A stretch of DNA of 64,000 nucleotides from Bolinopsis microptera (taxonomy: Eukaryota; Ctenophora; Tentaculata; Lobata; Bolinopsidae), in assembly GCF_026151205.1 (NCBI RefSeq), contig NC_087076.1:6920902-6984901 (forward strand), read 5' to 3'. The notes beneath the pieces were generated by a model. The model saw only the letters and a list, made by a program, of their open reading frames with translations, ran no database searches and was not told the origin of the DNA. Position numbers and translations under genes: made by a program. Below, piece by piece: positions 19,691-32,083 of this stretch (the first letter of the stretch is position 1; each line of letters begins with the position of its first letter).

Positions 19691-22600
19691 TTGTAATAGC
19701 TCCCGCCCCGGATTGCTTACTTAAAAAGTGCACGAACTCATCAAACTCCAACGCCCCCGATTGTTTCACATCAAACCGCCTAATCTGTTCAGAAACCAGC
19801 CGTTTAGACATGGGCCTGCCTATCATCTTCAAACAGGACGTGATCTCATCCGGGGACAGTCTGTAGTCCTGACTAATGTCTATCTTACAGAATGCAGTGA
19901 ACAGTTCGTCTAGTTCTGTGCGGCTGATTTGGGGGTGAAGTCGGGTGAGGAGATCGTAGTTTGGTGAGGCTGTCTCCGCTGTGTACACCAAACCTGTTGA
20001 GTAGTTAGCTTCATTAATATAGTAAAGGCTTGAATAGTGAGGAAACTTGGTTATGCCATACACACCAAGTATTTGTGACAAACCTTAGGTATGGCAATCC
20101 GATTATGGCATAGATCCAGAAGTATTACTACACTTCTCGATCTTTCATTCCAAATTTCAAATTTTATGTTCACAAAGATTGTATTTACAAAACAGAAACC
20201 TCCTCGCTCAATGGACCGGAATTTGTCCTCGACTTTCTGCGCGTACACCACGGACCTACAGTCTGCTCCGAGTAGAACTCCTGAGAACGATCTGAAACAA
20301 GAACAGTATATATAAATATATATAATATAGTGTGTACAGCATGGCAAGACCACTAGCATGCAAGCTGTTAAAAGTAGTACGATGTTGTGTCAACGATTGT
20401 GATATTACATTCGACCTACGTCAGTATAAATGAGTTAAAATAGTTATGACTTATTTTGTAATGTGTTGTGGTGGACAAACTGATGTAATATAATAATTAT
20501 AAGTCAACACAGGATATCAAATTTCTAGCTGCTCTTTCGTCGACAATGATGAGGTATAAATATATTCAAATGGTAACTGATCAAAACTGTTACGGTAACC
20601 ATAGCAACAGTTTTGGTTGATTGTTGAAAAGATGTTGAAGTTATCCCTTGTACAATATACTAATGTACCTGTTATCGCCAGACATCATAGCTTTGATGCC
20701 CAAAACAAGGTCGTAAGTCTTAGGATTAACGAAGTACAGTAGAAGTCTAGTTCCACAAACTATCGACTGAGGACTCAGCCGTGCTACCGGTTTGCCGGAC
20801 TCCTCTTGGAGGACTCCACTTGGGACTCTTCTGATATACTCCAAAGCAACTTTGCTCTTAAGTTTCCTCCCAACAGTATCCGTGATAGAAACAAGCCAGG
20901 AACCGTTAATATCACAGATATTAGACCTGGTTTTGGAGAGCTGGAGACGATCTAGCAGCACTTTCAGCGGGTCCAGGTACATCAGCTCAAACTGACCTAC
21001 ATTCTCCGGATCCACGTCAGAGGAAGCAGGCCGGAAGTCAATCCAAGTAGACTGGCTGGTCTCGTGGCTAATCTGATGGGGAGGGTAGGAGGGCTTGTAG
21101 GTGGACTTTACCAGGGGGCGTGGCTTGCTCTGGTCTGTGTGGGGCAGGACAAGTGGTATTATTAGTTTGCCTGAGTCGAATGCTAAGCTGATCTCCTTGG
21201 TGCACATCTCTGATTTGAGGTATTCTTCGGAGAGCAGGCAAAGTTCGCATTTAGCTAGTCGAATAGCGGAGGTGATGTCTGAACTCCAGTTAGCTCCGAT
21301 TTCCATCCGCTGGTCCCTCCAGCACAGCACCTGAAATGTTGTTAAATTTCACAAAATATTGTAGATATGTTTAAATAATGAGCTTTAAGAAGTAAAGAAA
21401 CTTGTGCAACAACAGCATAACCGATAAAGAACAAGCACCTCAACTGATGCATAACAAATAATTTGTTATATTAACAACTTCCTAAAAGTATATTACCTCG
21501 TTGTTCTCCAAGTACATTTGAAGGAGGTCCGCCCAACCACTATCCGTACTTCTGTAGGTAATCATAACATCGTATATTGATGAGTGGAACTGCAGAGCTT
21601 CCTCTTCTAAACTCATTGTTCCTCTCAACAAACAGTTCTCGTCAATAATGAAGAATTCTCGTCTGGTTCTAGCCCCGTATTTAATATCAAACTCGTAGCG
21701 GGAGATTGAGAGATGCGACAGATTTGTTTCCAGCATTTTCCTACGACCCACAAAACTATAATTCTCAATCTTCCCCATGATATCATGAGTGCTCTTACAA
21801 TAAGCTTCAAACGCATCCTGTCCTTCTATCACAGACTCGGTATGCAGCTCTTTATACGACACGTAATCCACATCATTGAACGCTTCAATGTACCTCTCAA
21901 TAAAATCCAGCACATAAGCCTCACAACTCACTCCAATCTTGTCGGCTTCATCAAGTTTCTGAAACCGAGTCTGCAAATAATCGTACACGTACGACAAACA
22001 CCTGGTATTGGCCAGGGAAGCGTACTCGAAACAGATCAGGCTGGATCCTGACATTGATTTCTGGATAACCCCGACCATGGTGCTGAGAACTGGCTTCCTG
22101 TTGACACACCTGGGTATGGTGCAGTAGAACCTACTCCCGTAGAACACCCCGGGCAGGATGTAGTTCCTGTAGTAAACGTCCACTGAGTGTTGTCCTGTTT
22201 TTACAATACCTAACATTTGGTTCTGCTCTTTTACCGTGTATATGCCACTGATTTCATCTATTTCGAGTGTCAAGGTGATTTCCATTTGGATGTTTTGAAC
22301 TCTGTTGATGTAAGTTCCCTGCATGGTTTGACCATCTCTCTCAATAACCAACTCATATTTAGAATCTTCGTTATCAAATGTGAAGGTGCTTTCTTCATTG
22401 TTTACATGTCCTTTGAATTGCTTTGAAGAAACAAAATCATTGATTCCAACAACCCTCCCAGAAACACCGTCAGTTAAAATATAGAGAAGTTTGGGAAAAG
22501 TGAGGTGTTTGACTTTCCCTTTCCTGGCGTCAGCAGCGGCCTCGTTGTATCCACTCTTGAAGTCAACTTTACTGAATGTTCTAACGGACCACATTCCCGA

Positions 22601-24853
22601 TAGAAAGTAGACGGGAGGCTTGTAGTTACTCTTAACTTCCTTGACAAGTGTTTTGAAGAGTAACGAATTCGGATCTAGTGTCATTTTGCCTGTTTGTTTC
22701 AGTCTAGCAAGACAACTTAGTAGAGTTTCTTTCAGGTTCAGATCTTTCCAGAACTTGTCGTTGAATATATTTCGTCGGGCATCATTTGCTATGATAAAGA
22801 ATGGGACGTCTTTAACTGAGATCTTTTTGGCGGTTTCAACGAGGTCAGTATTATCACGGACATGAGCCGACAGGATGAAGCAAACACTTCGGGCAGAATC
22901 CAAATCATTTGCATCACAAGAGATAGGGCCCACTCCCGCTTTCAGAAGATTATATTTCAGTTCTTTCAAGACTTCCTTATCCTCATCAGCTCCTACGATT
23001 AGTACGGGGAAATCTTCAGGTTTCGGGGGAACGTAAGTGAATGAGTTGATGACGGACGTGCGCAAGGACCGTTGTTGAGCGTCAGCTACAAGCTGTAAAA
23101 ACATTTCAGTGTTCATTGTGTCCACTTGAACAGTCTCCCCAACCATCTCACGTTTAGCGTAGAACTTCGTCTTGGGAATTACTGTCACCCCGTTTTTACA
23201 CTTGAAGAAAGAGCCACTAGCCTCAGTGGACCTGTTTCCAGCGTTAAACACTCCCTCGTAGGTTGTACAGGAGCTGGGAGTATTCTGAACGTATAACCAG
23301 AACCGCCGACTAGCCGAATCAAATATCCCTGGATACATTACACCGTGGTGTCCCTTGATATCTGCTAACAGATCCCCGCCTCGCTGCTGGATGATAGTCA
23401 TGTGTCCCTTCTCCCCTTTTAACTCGGAGAGGGTGTCAGTTATCTCGTAAAACCCTGAAACCCCCTCGTTTTCTTGGTCAGCTGACAGTGTACCCACACA
23501 CTCGTACACTTTGTCTCCAACACATGATACCTCGCAGATCTGCCCTTCAAATCGGCTGCCTTTATAGTCCAACACTCCCTTTATCCTCAGCATTATCTGG
23601 AAATATTCCTCCTTCCACCCCTCGTTTTCTTGATTCCACGGTCCACAGTATGCACCAGTGATATCAAGGATCCTGCTGTCAGTGTTAAAGTCACCCTCAA
23701 GTACGATACCTGAGGGAGTACGGCCCCGAACCTTGCCGTCATCATCAGTGTACAAGTACAGTGTCATACATCGGTTATCGTAGAAATTAGAGCAAAAGTC
23801 CCCACTAACAACAACCTTGCAATGCCATATACCACACACAGTACTGAGTTCCACCAAATCAGCTTCACTTCTCTCGGTGTAACTTTTGATCTGTGAAGCC
23901 ATCTCAGTGAAGCTGACCTCCGGGGAATCCACACCGATCCAGTTATACCACTTACTGTCAGCAAGGGAGTAAGCCATGTTGTCAGGGATTCTGTTTTGTC
24001 TGAAAGCGGAACATGTTGGGTGGACTAAAACTTTAATACAAAGTTCGCCGCTGTTAGCAAGTTCAGCACCTCTGGTTAGAAGACGAATGAGCGTGGCGTC
24101 GTAGGAGGCGTTGTCAGTGTAAAGGAGCAGTAATACCCTTGATTTGTGGAGTTCTTCTTCTGAGGTTGTTACTGTCAGCCCAGAAGATTCGAGAAGGATT
24201 TTTAGCCTATCAACAAAGATCTTATCAAAGTTGCAGGTGAGAAGGAAAATGTTATAATCATCGTTGAGAGGCTGTCCACTCCATTGTGGTTTTATATAAA
24301 AGCTGTTCAAATTAGAGATTACCTCGTCCCATTTTTCAGATGTAATGATAGAATCAACTTTCTCGGACAGCTTCTCGAATCCCCCAGAATTTGTATATTT
24401 TCTAATTCCTGGTTCGGGAGAAAGTACTCGGGTATCGACTTTATCACTTTCAGTTGGGATAAACAAATTAGTTTCTTTGGTTTTTTCATTCTCTTCTTTG
24501 GGAGCCAGTGTTATCCATTCAGAAAAATAAGATTTCTTCGTTCCCTTCTTGTAACAAGTAATTTCACATTCTCCAAATTTAGTGCACAAAACAGTTGCAG
24601 TTTTCCACTCCCCAAATAGCTCAGCTTTAACTTTGTCACCCTCGCTTGCGAAGTTGGCGTTTGCATCTTTCGGTCTGAAGAAATTGTCATCCAAATCCTT
24701 GACCTTATCTGCTGGCACTAGTTCAGCAAAGTTTTCTTTTAAGTTTTCGTATTGGATTTTGTACAAGAGCTTTGGTCCAAGTTGAGAGACCACATAGTCG
24801 AATTTTTCGTCACTTTTTATTACATCTCCGACTTTTACCTTCTTTTCTGTCAT
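19656..24853 (-). CDS. Triple-TIR, NTF2-like, EF-hand protein with C-terminal CaaX box
   Basis: Exons, in transcript order: 24853-21497, 21330-20669, 20291-20200 and 19993-19656. Phases agree throughout, giving 1482 residues. Domains (approximate residues): tudor/agenet-like barrel (70-118); degenerate TIR-like 1 (200-280); beta-rich module (340-560); degenerate TIR-like 2 (615-705); beta-rich module (752-930); NTF2/SnoaL-like (980-1080); canonical TIR 3 (1093-1182); third beta-rich module (1260-1375); EF-hands with loops 1409-1420 (DISQDYRLSPDE) and 1445-1456. The protein ends in CSVM, a CaaX prenylation motif. In TIR 3, Glu1165 in TKEISLAFDSGK matches the position of the catalytic Glu of the NAD-cleaving TIR of SARM1. 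TIR 1 and 2 appear to lack it. No signal peptide or membrane helix was seen. Splice agreement is strong; the enzymatic role and the weaker domains are inferred. I recognise no named family with this architecture. Confidence 0.8.
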
Positions 24854-25183
24854 TTGCTGTTAGCTGAAATTACAGTAGGATAGCACAAGATACAGCATAA
24901 AATTCAAATTATTGGCCCGTAATTGTGAACTGTCATAACTGTACTGCAGTTACTCAACGTTTACCACAGTTAAACTGTAGATAATGTTGCGTGATTTATC
25001 ATTTTCAAATCGAAAAATGGTCTGATACTCCTGTGTCCTGACTTGTCGAAGTAATTTTGGATTTTACTCTAGTAATAACAGATAATATCGAAAGTTATAA
25101 TTAAATGTTTTAATTTTATCCGGGGATTCTTTAGGGTGATGGTTTTATTCAGAATTACTGCAAAGAGTACGTTTTAACCAGAT
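24854..25183. other. Gap between the TIR/EF-hand gene start and the second LINE's 3' end
   Basis: A+T-rich sequence of about 330 bp with no ORF of interest. It should contain the 5' UTR and promoter of the minus-strand TIR/EF-hand gene, but no clear motif is visible. Confidence 0.4.
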
Positions 25184-28100
25184 TACAAATTCAAATTCAA
25201 ATGGACTGAAGAAAAATGTAAGTATCGCCCGAAAAGATGATGTGACCAAACATGGTCGCTTTAAGAAGATTGCCAAATCGAAATGTACATTCTCCACATC
25301 GTCGATAACTTGCTAATTGCTTATTATCAAACATGTCAATCTTACAAATGTCAACAATCCTAAAATAATTTAGAACCGAAATGTGATCCTTTGTAAGATT
25401 ATATGTCCCAAAAGTCAAATTGACTTGTACTCAAGTATAAAGTCGAACAATTTACTCCAATAACCACGGTCACTAGCAAGTTCTCTCAAATGAAGAATAT
25501 CATCATACGACTGAAGCAAGATGAAACGCTTCCAGAGGTCAACCTTCAGGTGGTGTAGGAGGTTACGTCTGTGAGCCCCGAGTCTACCAACTTCACTACA
25601 CATCTCGACAGCAAAACACAGCGCAGCTTGAGCTGGTGATCTTTCATCGCTCCTCAGTATGTGTCCTAGCATCTTCCACCTAGATAACTCAGCACGCTCA
25701 GACATAGGGGTAGAGTTACTCTGTTTGTAGAGGGTATCTTTGGACATCATACTGCGTGGCCAGCTGACGTTCATGATCTTTCTGAGGTGGTTACGGTGAC
25801 ATGCATGTAGTTTGTCCCAGTACGATTTTGGCATTCCCCAGCAACTAGAGTTATACATGAGGATAGATACTACTTGGGCCTCATAGACCTTCAGCTTCTT
25901 CTGTAGGGGGATCTTACTCTGGCACCAGACCTTCTTGAAGTTCTGGAATGCTACATTGGCTAGCATGATTCTTCTGGTGACATCTTTCCTACTTTCTAGC
26001 AGAGAACCCAATAACTTGCTACTGCACCATTCTTCATTCATTCTAAGGGGTTTACCATCATCCATGACCTCATCTTTCCCAGCTATGTAGACGTGTACAA
26101 ACTCTGTCTTTGATTCATTAATATTCAGATTCCACTCTTTGAACACCTTAGTAGCGATAGGGAGGAGGGCTTCTAGAGCATCTTTGTCTTCACCAAGATA
26201 GTCGATGTCATCAGAGTAGGCATCTTCTTCAGGCATGCCACTAGGGCTTATAGGAGGGGTTGGGCGCAGCGTCACGGCACGCAGGTGGTAGCAGGCACCA
26301 GCTAGAGTGATTGTGAAACAGAGGCCTGAAACACTATCACCTTGGGGTCCTCCATTGGTGCTGATGAATTCAAGGGAGGTAGCGTTGTTGACTCGCACCT
26401 TGATCTTGGTGTTGCTCAGGAGGAATCTCACTAGTCTGATCTCATCTCTTGTGCACCCTGCGTCCTCTAGGAGGTTGAGCACAGTCTGCCTACTGATCGT
26501 ATCGAAGGCACTGGACATGTCTAGGCCCATCTTGTGGAAAGACCACTCTCTTTCTTTTACGATGCTGATCAACATACGGTGACACCATACCAGGTCTCCA
26601 CAGCTTCTCTTCTGCTTGTAGGCAGCTTGCCATGGACCTGTGTAAGCGTCTACCTTTGCTTCAATTCTCCTGAGTGTAATGAGGGATAGCAGCTTACGAG
26701 CACAGTTACATAATGTCAGGGGTCTGAGGCTTTTCAGTTCACCAGGAGTCTTCCCAGGCTTTTGAAGAGGGGTGATGAAACATTCTCCGACAGCATCAAG
26801 GAACAGGTTCTCTTCAAAGCAGGTGTTGATGATTTTGGCGTAATGGACACATAGCGCACTCCCGCCATATTTGAGGAGCTCATTGGGGGTATTGTCAGGT
26901 CCGTTGGCTTTGCCGTTCTTGAGGCGTTTAGCAGCGGTTTTTACCTCATATTCTGTGATAGGGCAGTCGAGGGGAGAAGGGGGACCTTCAAACGGGTCGA
27001 GGGCAGGTTCATCTCCAGTCAGCTGTTCTTCGTACCAATCACGGAGTACTTCAGCTTTAGCGAGGTCTGTACCAATAGGGTACCCATCCTTATTGTGGAC
27101 AACTATAGGCTTTGTCTCTTTGGTCTTAGCTAAGGATCTCACAGCTTCGAACATTTGACGCGTGTCGTCAGTTGATGAAATTTCTTCAGCTAACTGGTCA
27201 GCCTTAGCACACTCTAGCTCCTTCAGTCTCTTTTTGATGTCTTTACCGAGCTTATTTCCCCGTCCTCGCAGTACAGAGCTATCACAGGGCTTGTTGGTGC
27301 TTGCCAGGGCAAGGCGTATATTGTGTCGTTCTGCGACTAGGGCAACAACAGTAGGGTCATTAGAGAAGAAGCACTTATTCTTAGCCTTCCTGTAGCCTAG
27401 GGTCTCAGCAGCTGACTTATGAACTTCACCAAGTACTACTGCAAAGTCCTTGTTGGGATCACCTGAGGGTATTACAGTAGAAAGTCTACTAGCAATGTCA
27501 TGTTCATACGCTCGTTTACAATCGGGGTCTGATGTGAGCCTGCGAGTGTCAAACATTTTAGGACGTTTAGGAGCTTTAGCGTAGAACAAGGGGCGTTTAG
27601 ACAATTCAATCTTACATATTACAAGCCTGTGGTCAGAACTAAACACCATACCGTTGTGCGACCTAGCATCTCTGAGCAGACATTTACTTCTTCTTTTACA
27701 AAGAATATAATCTATCTGAGTAAACACTTTACGCTTTTTACCAGACTGACCTTTGACATTAACCAAACCCTCGTAAGTGGTCCGATGACTCGCACGGTGA
27801 AGGAAGGCAGTATTAGCAGCAAACAGGTCGTTTCTACACATGAAGTTGAGAAGGTAGTGACCGTTATGGTTCCTTTTACCCATACCGTGCCTGCCGACAT
27901 AATCTGACACACCATTTACATAATCTGAGTCATCAAGCTTACCCAGCCTACCGTTGAAATCTCCCATCACAAACAGCTCGTATCTTGAAGGAATGACAAT
28001 AGCTGAACTGACTTGCTTGTACACTTTCCTGACAATTTCTGGTCTGAGTTCTGATTTGGTGTTAGTGGGGCAGTACACATTGACGGCTCTAAACATGACG

Positions 28101-28519
28101 GGTTCACCGTGCTTTACAGGCAATCTGAAATCTATCCACGCAACACGGTCACTGACACGATGATATTGAACAATGCACGGTACTAGCCGCTTTGATACCA
28201 CAAACCCCAGACCTGCATAACAGGCATCCTTTTGTTCAATGATAATCAACTTATTGCCACAGGGTAACATTGCTTCAAATGGCTGAGTGATCTTAGTTTC
28301 TTGAAGGGCTATAACGTCTAATTTATATTGAGTACAGTCACGTCCTAATATATGTTGGTCTACTTCTTTGCTCAGCCCACGAACATTGAATGTTGCAAGG
28401 GCTAGAATGAGTGAGAGAGGGAGCAACTTAGGGACGATGAGTAGAGGGTTAGATGCTGCTGCAGGAGTAATCTGTGTCTCCTTGCTTCTGCCGATGTGCC
28501 TGACGTCATCACTGGTCAT
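25184..28519 (-). mobile_element. Second RTE-like LINE copy, coding region plus 3' tail
   Basis: The element comprises the ORF at 25415-28519 and a minus-strand 3' non-coding segment. That segment ends in a short hexamer repeat, visible on the plus strand as CAAATTCAAATTCAAAT at about 25187-25201. Short tandem-repeat tails are typical of RTE-group LINEs. The 5' border upstream of 28519 is not visible. Confidence 0.6.
25415..28519 (-). CDS. LINE polyprotein (APE endonuclease + reverse transcriptase), intact ORF, lineage distinct from the copy at 15480
   Basis: A continuous 1034-codon ORF. Endonuclease motifs are TFNVRGL, LQETKI, VMGDFNGRLG, TQIDYILCKR and SSDHRLVI (to about residue 298). Reverse transcriptase motifs are DMSSAFDTISR, GGPQGDSVSG and a catalytic YSDD box (about 769-772), followed by LNINESKTEFVH and SILMYNSSCWGM. 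It shares its layout with the plus-strand LINE but has a different active-site box (YSDD instead of FADD) and little visible identity, so two LINE lineages coexist. The active site and nuclease residues look intact. The start is the first Met of the open frame and could lie a little further in. Confidence 0.9.
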   Translation of the reverse strand: MTSDDVRHIGRSKETQITPAAASNPLLIVPKLLPLSLILALATFNVRGLSKEVDQHILGRDCTQYKLDVIALQETKITQPFEAMLPCGNKLIIIEQKDACYAGLGFVVSKRLVPCIVQYHRVSDRVAWIDFRLPVKHGEPVMFRAVNVYCPTNTKSELRPEIVRKVYKQVSSAIVIPSRYELFVMGDFNGRLGKLDDSDYVNGVSDYVGRHGMGKRNHNGHYLLNFMCRNDLFAANTAFLHRASHRTTYEGLVNVKGQSGKKRKVFTQIDYILCKRRSKCLLRDARSHNGMVFSSDHRLVICKIELSKRPLFYAKAPKRPKMFDTRRLTSDPDCKRAYEHDIASRLSTVIPSGDPNKDFAVVLGEVHKSAAETLGYRKAKNKCFFSNDPTVVALVAERHNIRLALASTNKPCDSSVLRGRGNKLGKDIKKRLKELECAKADQLAEEISSTDDTRQMFEAVRSLAKTKETKPIVVHNKDGYPIGTDLAKAEVLRDWYEEQLTGDEPALDPFEGPPSPLDCPITEYEVKTAAKRLKNGKANGPDNTPNELLKYGGSALCVHYAKIINTCFEENLFLDAVGECFITPLQKPGKTPGELKSLRPLTLCNCARKLLSLITLRRIEAKVDAYTGPWQAAYKQKRSCGDLVWCHRMLISIVKEREWSFHKMGLDMSSAFDTISRQTVLNLLEDAGCTRDEIRLVRFLLSNTKIKVRVNNATSLEFISTNGGPQGDSVSGLCFTITLAGACYHLRAVTLRPTPPISPSGMPEEDAYSDDIDYLGEDKDALEALLPIATKVFKEWNLNINESKTEFVHVYIAGKDEVMDDGKPLRMNEEWCSSKLLGSLLESRKDVTRRIMLANVAFQNFKKVWCQSKIPLQKKLKVYEAQVVSILMYNSSCWGMPKSYWDKLHACHRNHLRKIMNVSWPRSMMSKDTLYKQSNSTPMSERAELSRWKMLGHILRSDERSPAQAALCFAVEMCSEVGRLGAHRRNLLHHLKVDLWKRFILLQSYDDILHLRELASDRGYWSKLFDFILEYKSI

Positions 28520-31500
28520 TCCACCTCAATAAATGTAATAGATTTGTAGTGTTGTAATTAGTTTAGTTGCTAATTGCTATGCCGTCAAAATAGATATGAA
28601 TAAGTCAGCTTGGTCCTTTGAAAAAAATAAAAAAAGACGACAGAACTTTAGTGCAATAAATAGCTACAAGCTTATGGCTACAACTAAACAGTAAACATAC
28701 ACGTATAATAAGCAAAATAGCGAAGCGCAATAATTTTCTAAATGAAGCTCTATCTTGTTCGAGACATTGAGCGCTCGATTCGAAAGTAGATTTTTATCGA
28801 ACCTGATTCTCTAATATATTGGTGCTGGGACGCGCGCGCAACTAAAATGACATGTTATTTGGAGCCCACTTATTATTATAATATAAAATGTATACAGTTG
28901 CTTCATAATTTTACCCTTTTTAGACTTGATTGCTATAGTGAAGAAAGCATCGCGCGCTACTTCGAAGAAATTTAGACGAGTACCATCCGTCAAATATTTG
29001 GATCGAGTCAAATTATATTATTATAGCATTGTGGTTGGTTATTCAGATCATATTACATTATTATACATATTAACATTTCTCCTGGAGAGATGATCGAGAT
29101 ATTAAGGCTTGTCCCCTCATACGTGGAATCAGGTTATCAAGTACCGTTGAGTCTTTATGTCTGCAAACTTAATTGAAAATTCAATTGTTGCATCAATCGA
29201 ATTTTCAATTAAGTTTGCGGAGACATATTCAATATTTTTTCGAGGATTATGTAACAAAATTCTTGACATGGAAAATGGCTAGAATAAATAAATATTTAAG
29301 CAGAAATGTTTGCAGTTTGCACATTATATGCACTAGCAGGAACCCGTATAATATAACCCTAAACGGTGTCAAGACTCAAAATACTAAAATGATTATTACC
29401 TATTTAATTGGCGTTTTTGACACCACTTGGGGGTCCAAATTTTCGGCTCTAAAATCATTATTCCTTGGCCAATTTTTTATTTTTTCATGCTGATTTGAAG
29501 GCCATTAAAGCATTTGACCCAGCCAAAAAAGTTCAAGTTGTATATCTTTTACGGTTTTTGCGGAAAGTCGCGTTAAAGTTGATGCCGTGGTGTCAGTAAA
29601 ATGGCACAGATATATATATATATATCGTCTCGCTTTATATATAGTAAGATGGCTTATGGGCCCTCCGGTCCTTAACCTTGTTGTAGCTAGATATATATCA
29701 ACCGACTGATGCTTGATATGACGCTTGAACATGAAGCAAACGGTATATAAAAATTAGAACAATGAATATCATAATCATATCAAACTCCTGAACAAAGGGG
29801 GATCCGGACCCTCCCCCCTAACTTCTTAACGATGATTGTTCATTGTACTTTGGTAGACCGAGTTAGACCGATTATCATGTTTGATGTTGCGAATATGAAA
29901 TATAAGTGAATAGTCGGACAACGCAATGTCGGCTATTATAGTTGACAAAGCAAATCTTTTTTACAGTCTACGCTCTATCCAGTGTACAGTGTATATATGC
30001 CCATGCCTATCTGTAATGGCTTACTCGTAAAACATAAACACTAAAGATGAAATTAAGGATTTATTTCCAGATTTTGCGAATCCCACGCGAATTAATCTCG
30101 CATTTGTGGTGATTTTCATTATGTTTATAATACCTGAGGACTTCATGCATCGTCGCTACTTCATCGTTCATCAAATTTTCTATTGATTGATCGAAATTCA
30201 TGTCACTAGGCAGTAGACACATTTTAATCGAAAAGTAACACAAGATTTTACAGAGTGGAAATTGATATCTTGGTATACAGTAACAATGGTGTTCAGCAGC
30301 GTAAAGTTTGGTTCAAATATTTGAAATGTAATATAAATGTATAATATCCATAAACGTTTAATTTCAAATATCAAAGTTACAAATCGGTGTAATTACAACG
30401 TAAGATCGGTTCATATCAAAATGCAATTCGTGCTCAGTTTCAGCCACTAAAATGCCGATATTATTTCAATTTCTAAACAGCATCACAACGGAGTAATGCC
30501 GCATTATTATTATTAATAATATAATATTAACCATCAAATATAATAAAAATTAAAGCACTGCCTAGATGAATAGCGAAACTTTGAATCCGCGGGATTAAAA
30601 TCTGAGATCATAATCTTAGTAATTCAAATAATCATAACTTTAGGGTACCTTTCAGATATCAATATTGGAGAGAAACATATAAAAATCTGTTGTATTTTTA
30701 TAAGGAGTAAGACTCCTAGTCAAGAAAATACCTATCTTACATCAGCAAATCGTTTCACTGTATCTACATTCTGTAAAGCGTCAAAATTCCAGACAATATC
30801 TAATCCAGACAATATCTAATCCAGACAATATCTAATTCCAGACAATATCTAATTATGATTATTCCGCTCCATCAATATCCATTTATGTCAGATTTCAGGC
30901 GTTTTGCTGCCAGCTATAATAATGATAAAAATTCTCATCAAAATTCTAATAACAATTACATAAACAGTTCTGAGCGGGAAATGATAACCGATCGACAATT
31001 TCGAAGAGAAAAATGTGTACTCAATTGGTACAAATATGTCATTTAGTCATTCACATCTCTGGTGTTGGCGCTAAAGATCGCCTCCATATCATTATCAGCA
31101 TATCTGTCGATGAGGGAAATCATTTCACAAGCTAACTCTAACCCTATAATTCTCACGGGGCAATCTGTCAGACGTTTTAACGGACGTTTCCCAGCCTATC
31201 AAAAAGCCAGCTCCTTTCCAGCCACCAGTGTATTCCTCCCTCAATAACGATAGCCCAATAAAACACCCCGTCTCGGTCATATGATCGGCGGTTTCCCCAT
31301 TCAATAACCTACCGCAGAAGGGAAATAAAATTACTGGCGCGTATCCTGCACAACTAAGCAAGGCTGCCCCGTGAGTGCCCCTTTGGAAACAGAAACAGAT
31401 ATATTAATATCAGGGGGTTATTTCGGGTTTTACTGAGACACTTTTCTAAAACTGTTGGATCCTCGGCCATCACACCCTCTATATTCTGTAACGTCCGTTA

Positions 31501-32083
31501 AAAATCCCATAAAATCTAGAAGTGCTGCAAAATGCATGCTAACACAGAGCACACTTGAGGATTCAATGCATTGAAGAAACAAATGTGACAAGCTTTCCCG
31601 GTTTAACAACTGAAAACATAAAAAGTGTCTGCTCAATTTATGGGGCATTGGCACTTTGCCACATTAGTCAACTTGATTAGGTCCCTCTTGGGCCCAGGAT
31701 TAGCTTTGCAGAAAACAGCAAGAGCCAGAGCAAGTAGGGCGGGTGAAATAAAAAATGTTGTCTCACAGCACGACTAGCTGAACTGAGGTTTAACACAATT
31801 CACTCTTTGTCCATCAGTTATCGCACACAATTTAGTAAAATATATAAAAACATCGGTTAATATAATTCTGAGTCTTTAATTCTTTGTTCGTTTTTCAATC
31901 GAACCACATAAACAGGTTCAAAAGTTCTGGAACTTGAGGCTGAGAATGCACTGCGGATTGAACTTCATGAGAGCAATGCTTAGAGGCCGCTAGGGCACAC
32001 AGAGGCGCAAATAACTAGTAACAAGTAACTCCAACAATAAGAAACAGAAGTGATAAGCTCGCTGGAACGAGCTGAGACTAATT
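28520..32083. other. Gene-poor interval between second LINE and Wnt gene
   Basis: No coding exon is supported. It contains an inverted repeat at 29163-29218, (TA)n runs near 29611-29624, and four tandem copies of a ~17-bp word based on CCAGACAATATCTAAT at about 30790-30852. Some thousand bases next to 32083 probably include the 3' UTR of the minus-strand Wnt gene. Confidence 0.5.
29163..29218. repeat. Short perfect inverted repeat, 20-bp arms
   Basis: GCAAACTTAATTGAAAATTC at 29163-29182 is repeated in inverse at 29199-29218 with a 16-bp loop. Further outer bases match with a 2-bp offset. Possible MITE remnant or hairpin. Confidence 0.7.

Noticed and set aside
20051-20359. A separate small gene on the minus strand
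   Set aside because: The meaningful part (20200-20291) is exon 3 of the TIR/EF-hand gene; the rest is intron read-through.
21482-21496. Stop of a 1123-residue protein ending in NNEVIYF
   Set aside because: It interrupts a TIR domain. The GT at 21495-21496 is a splice donor and the domain continues in phase at 21330.
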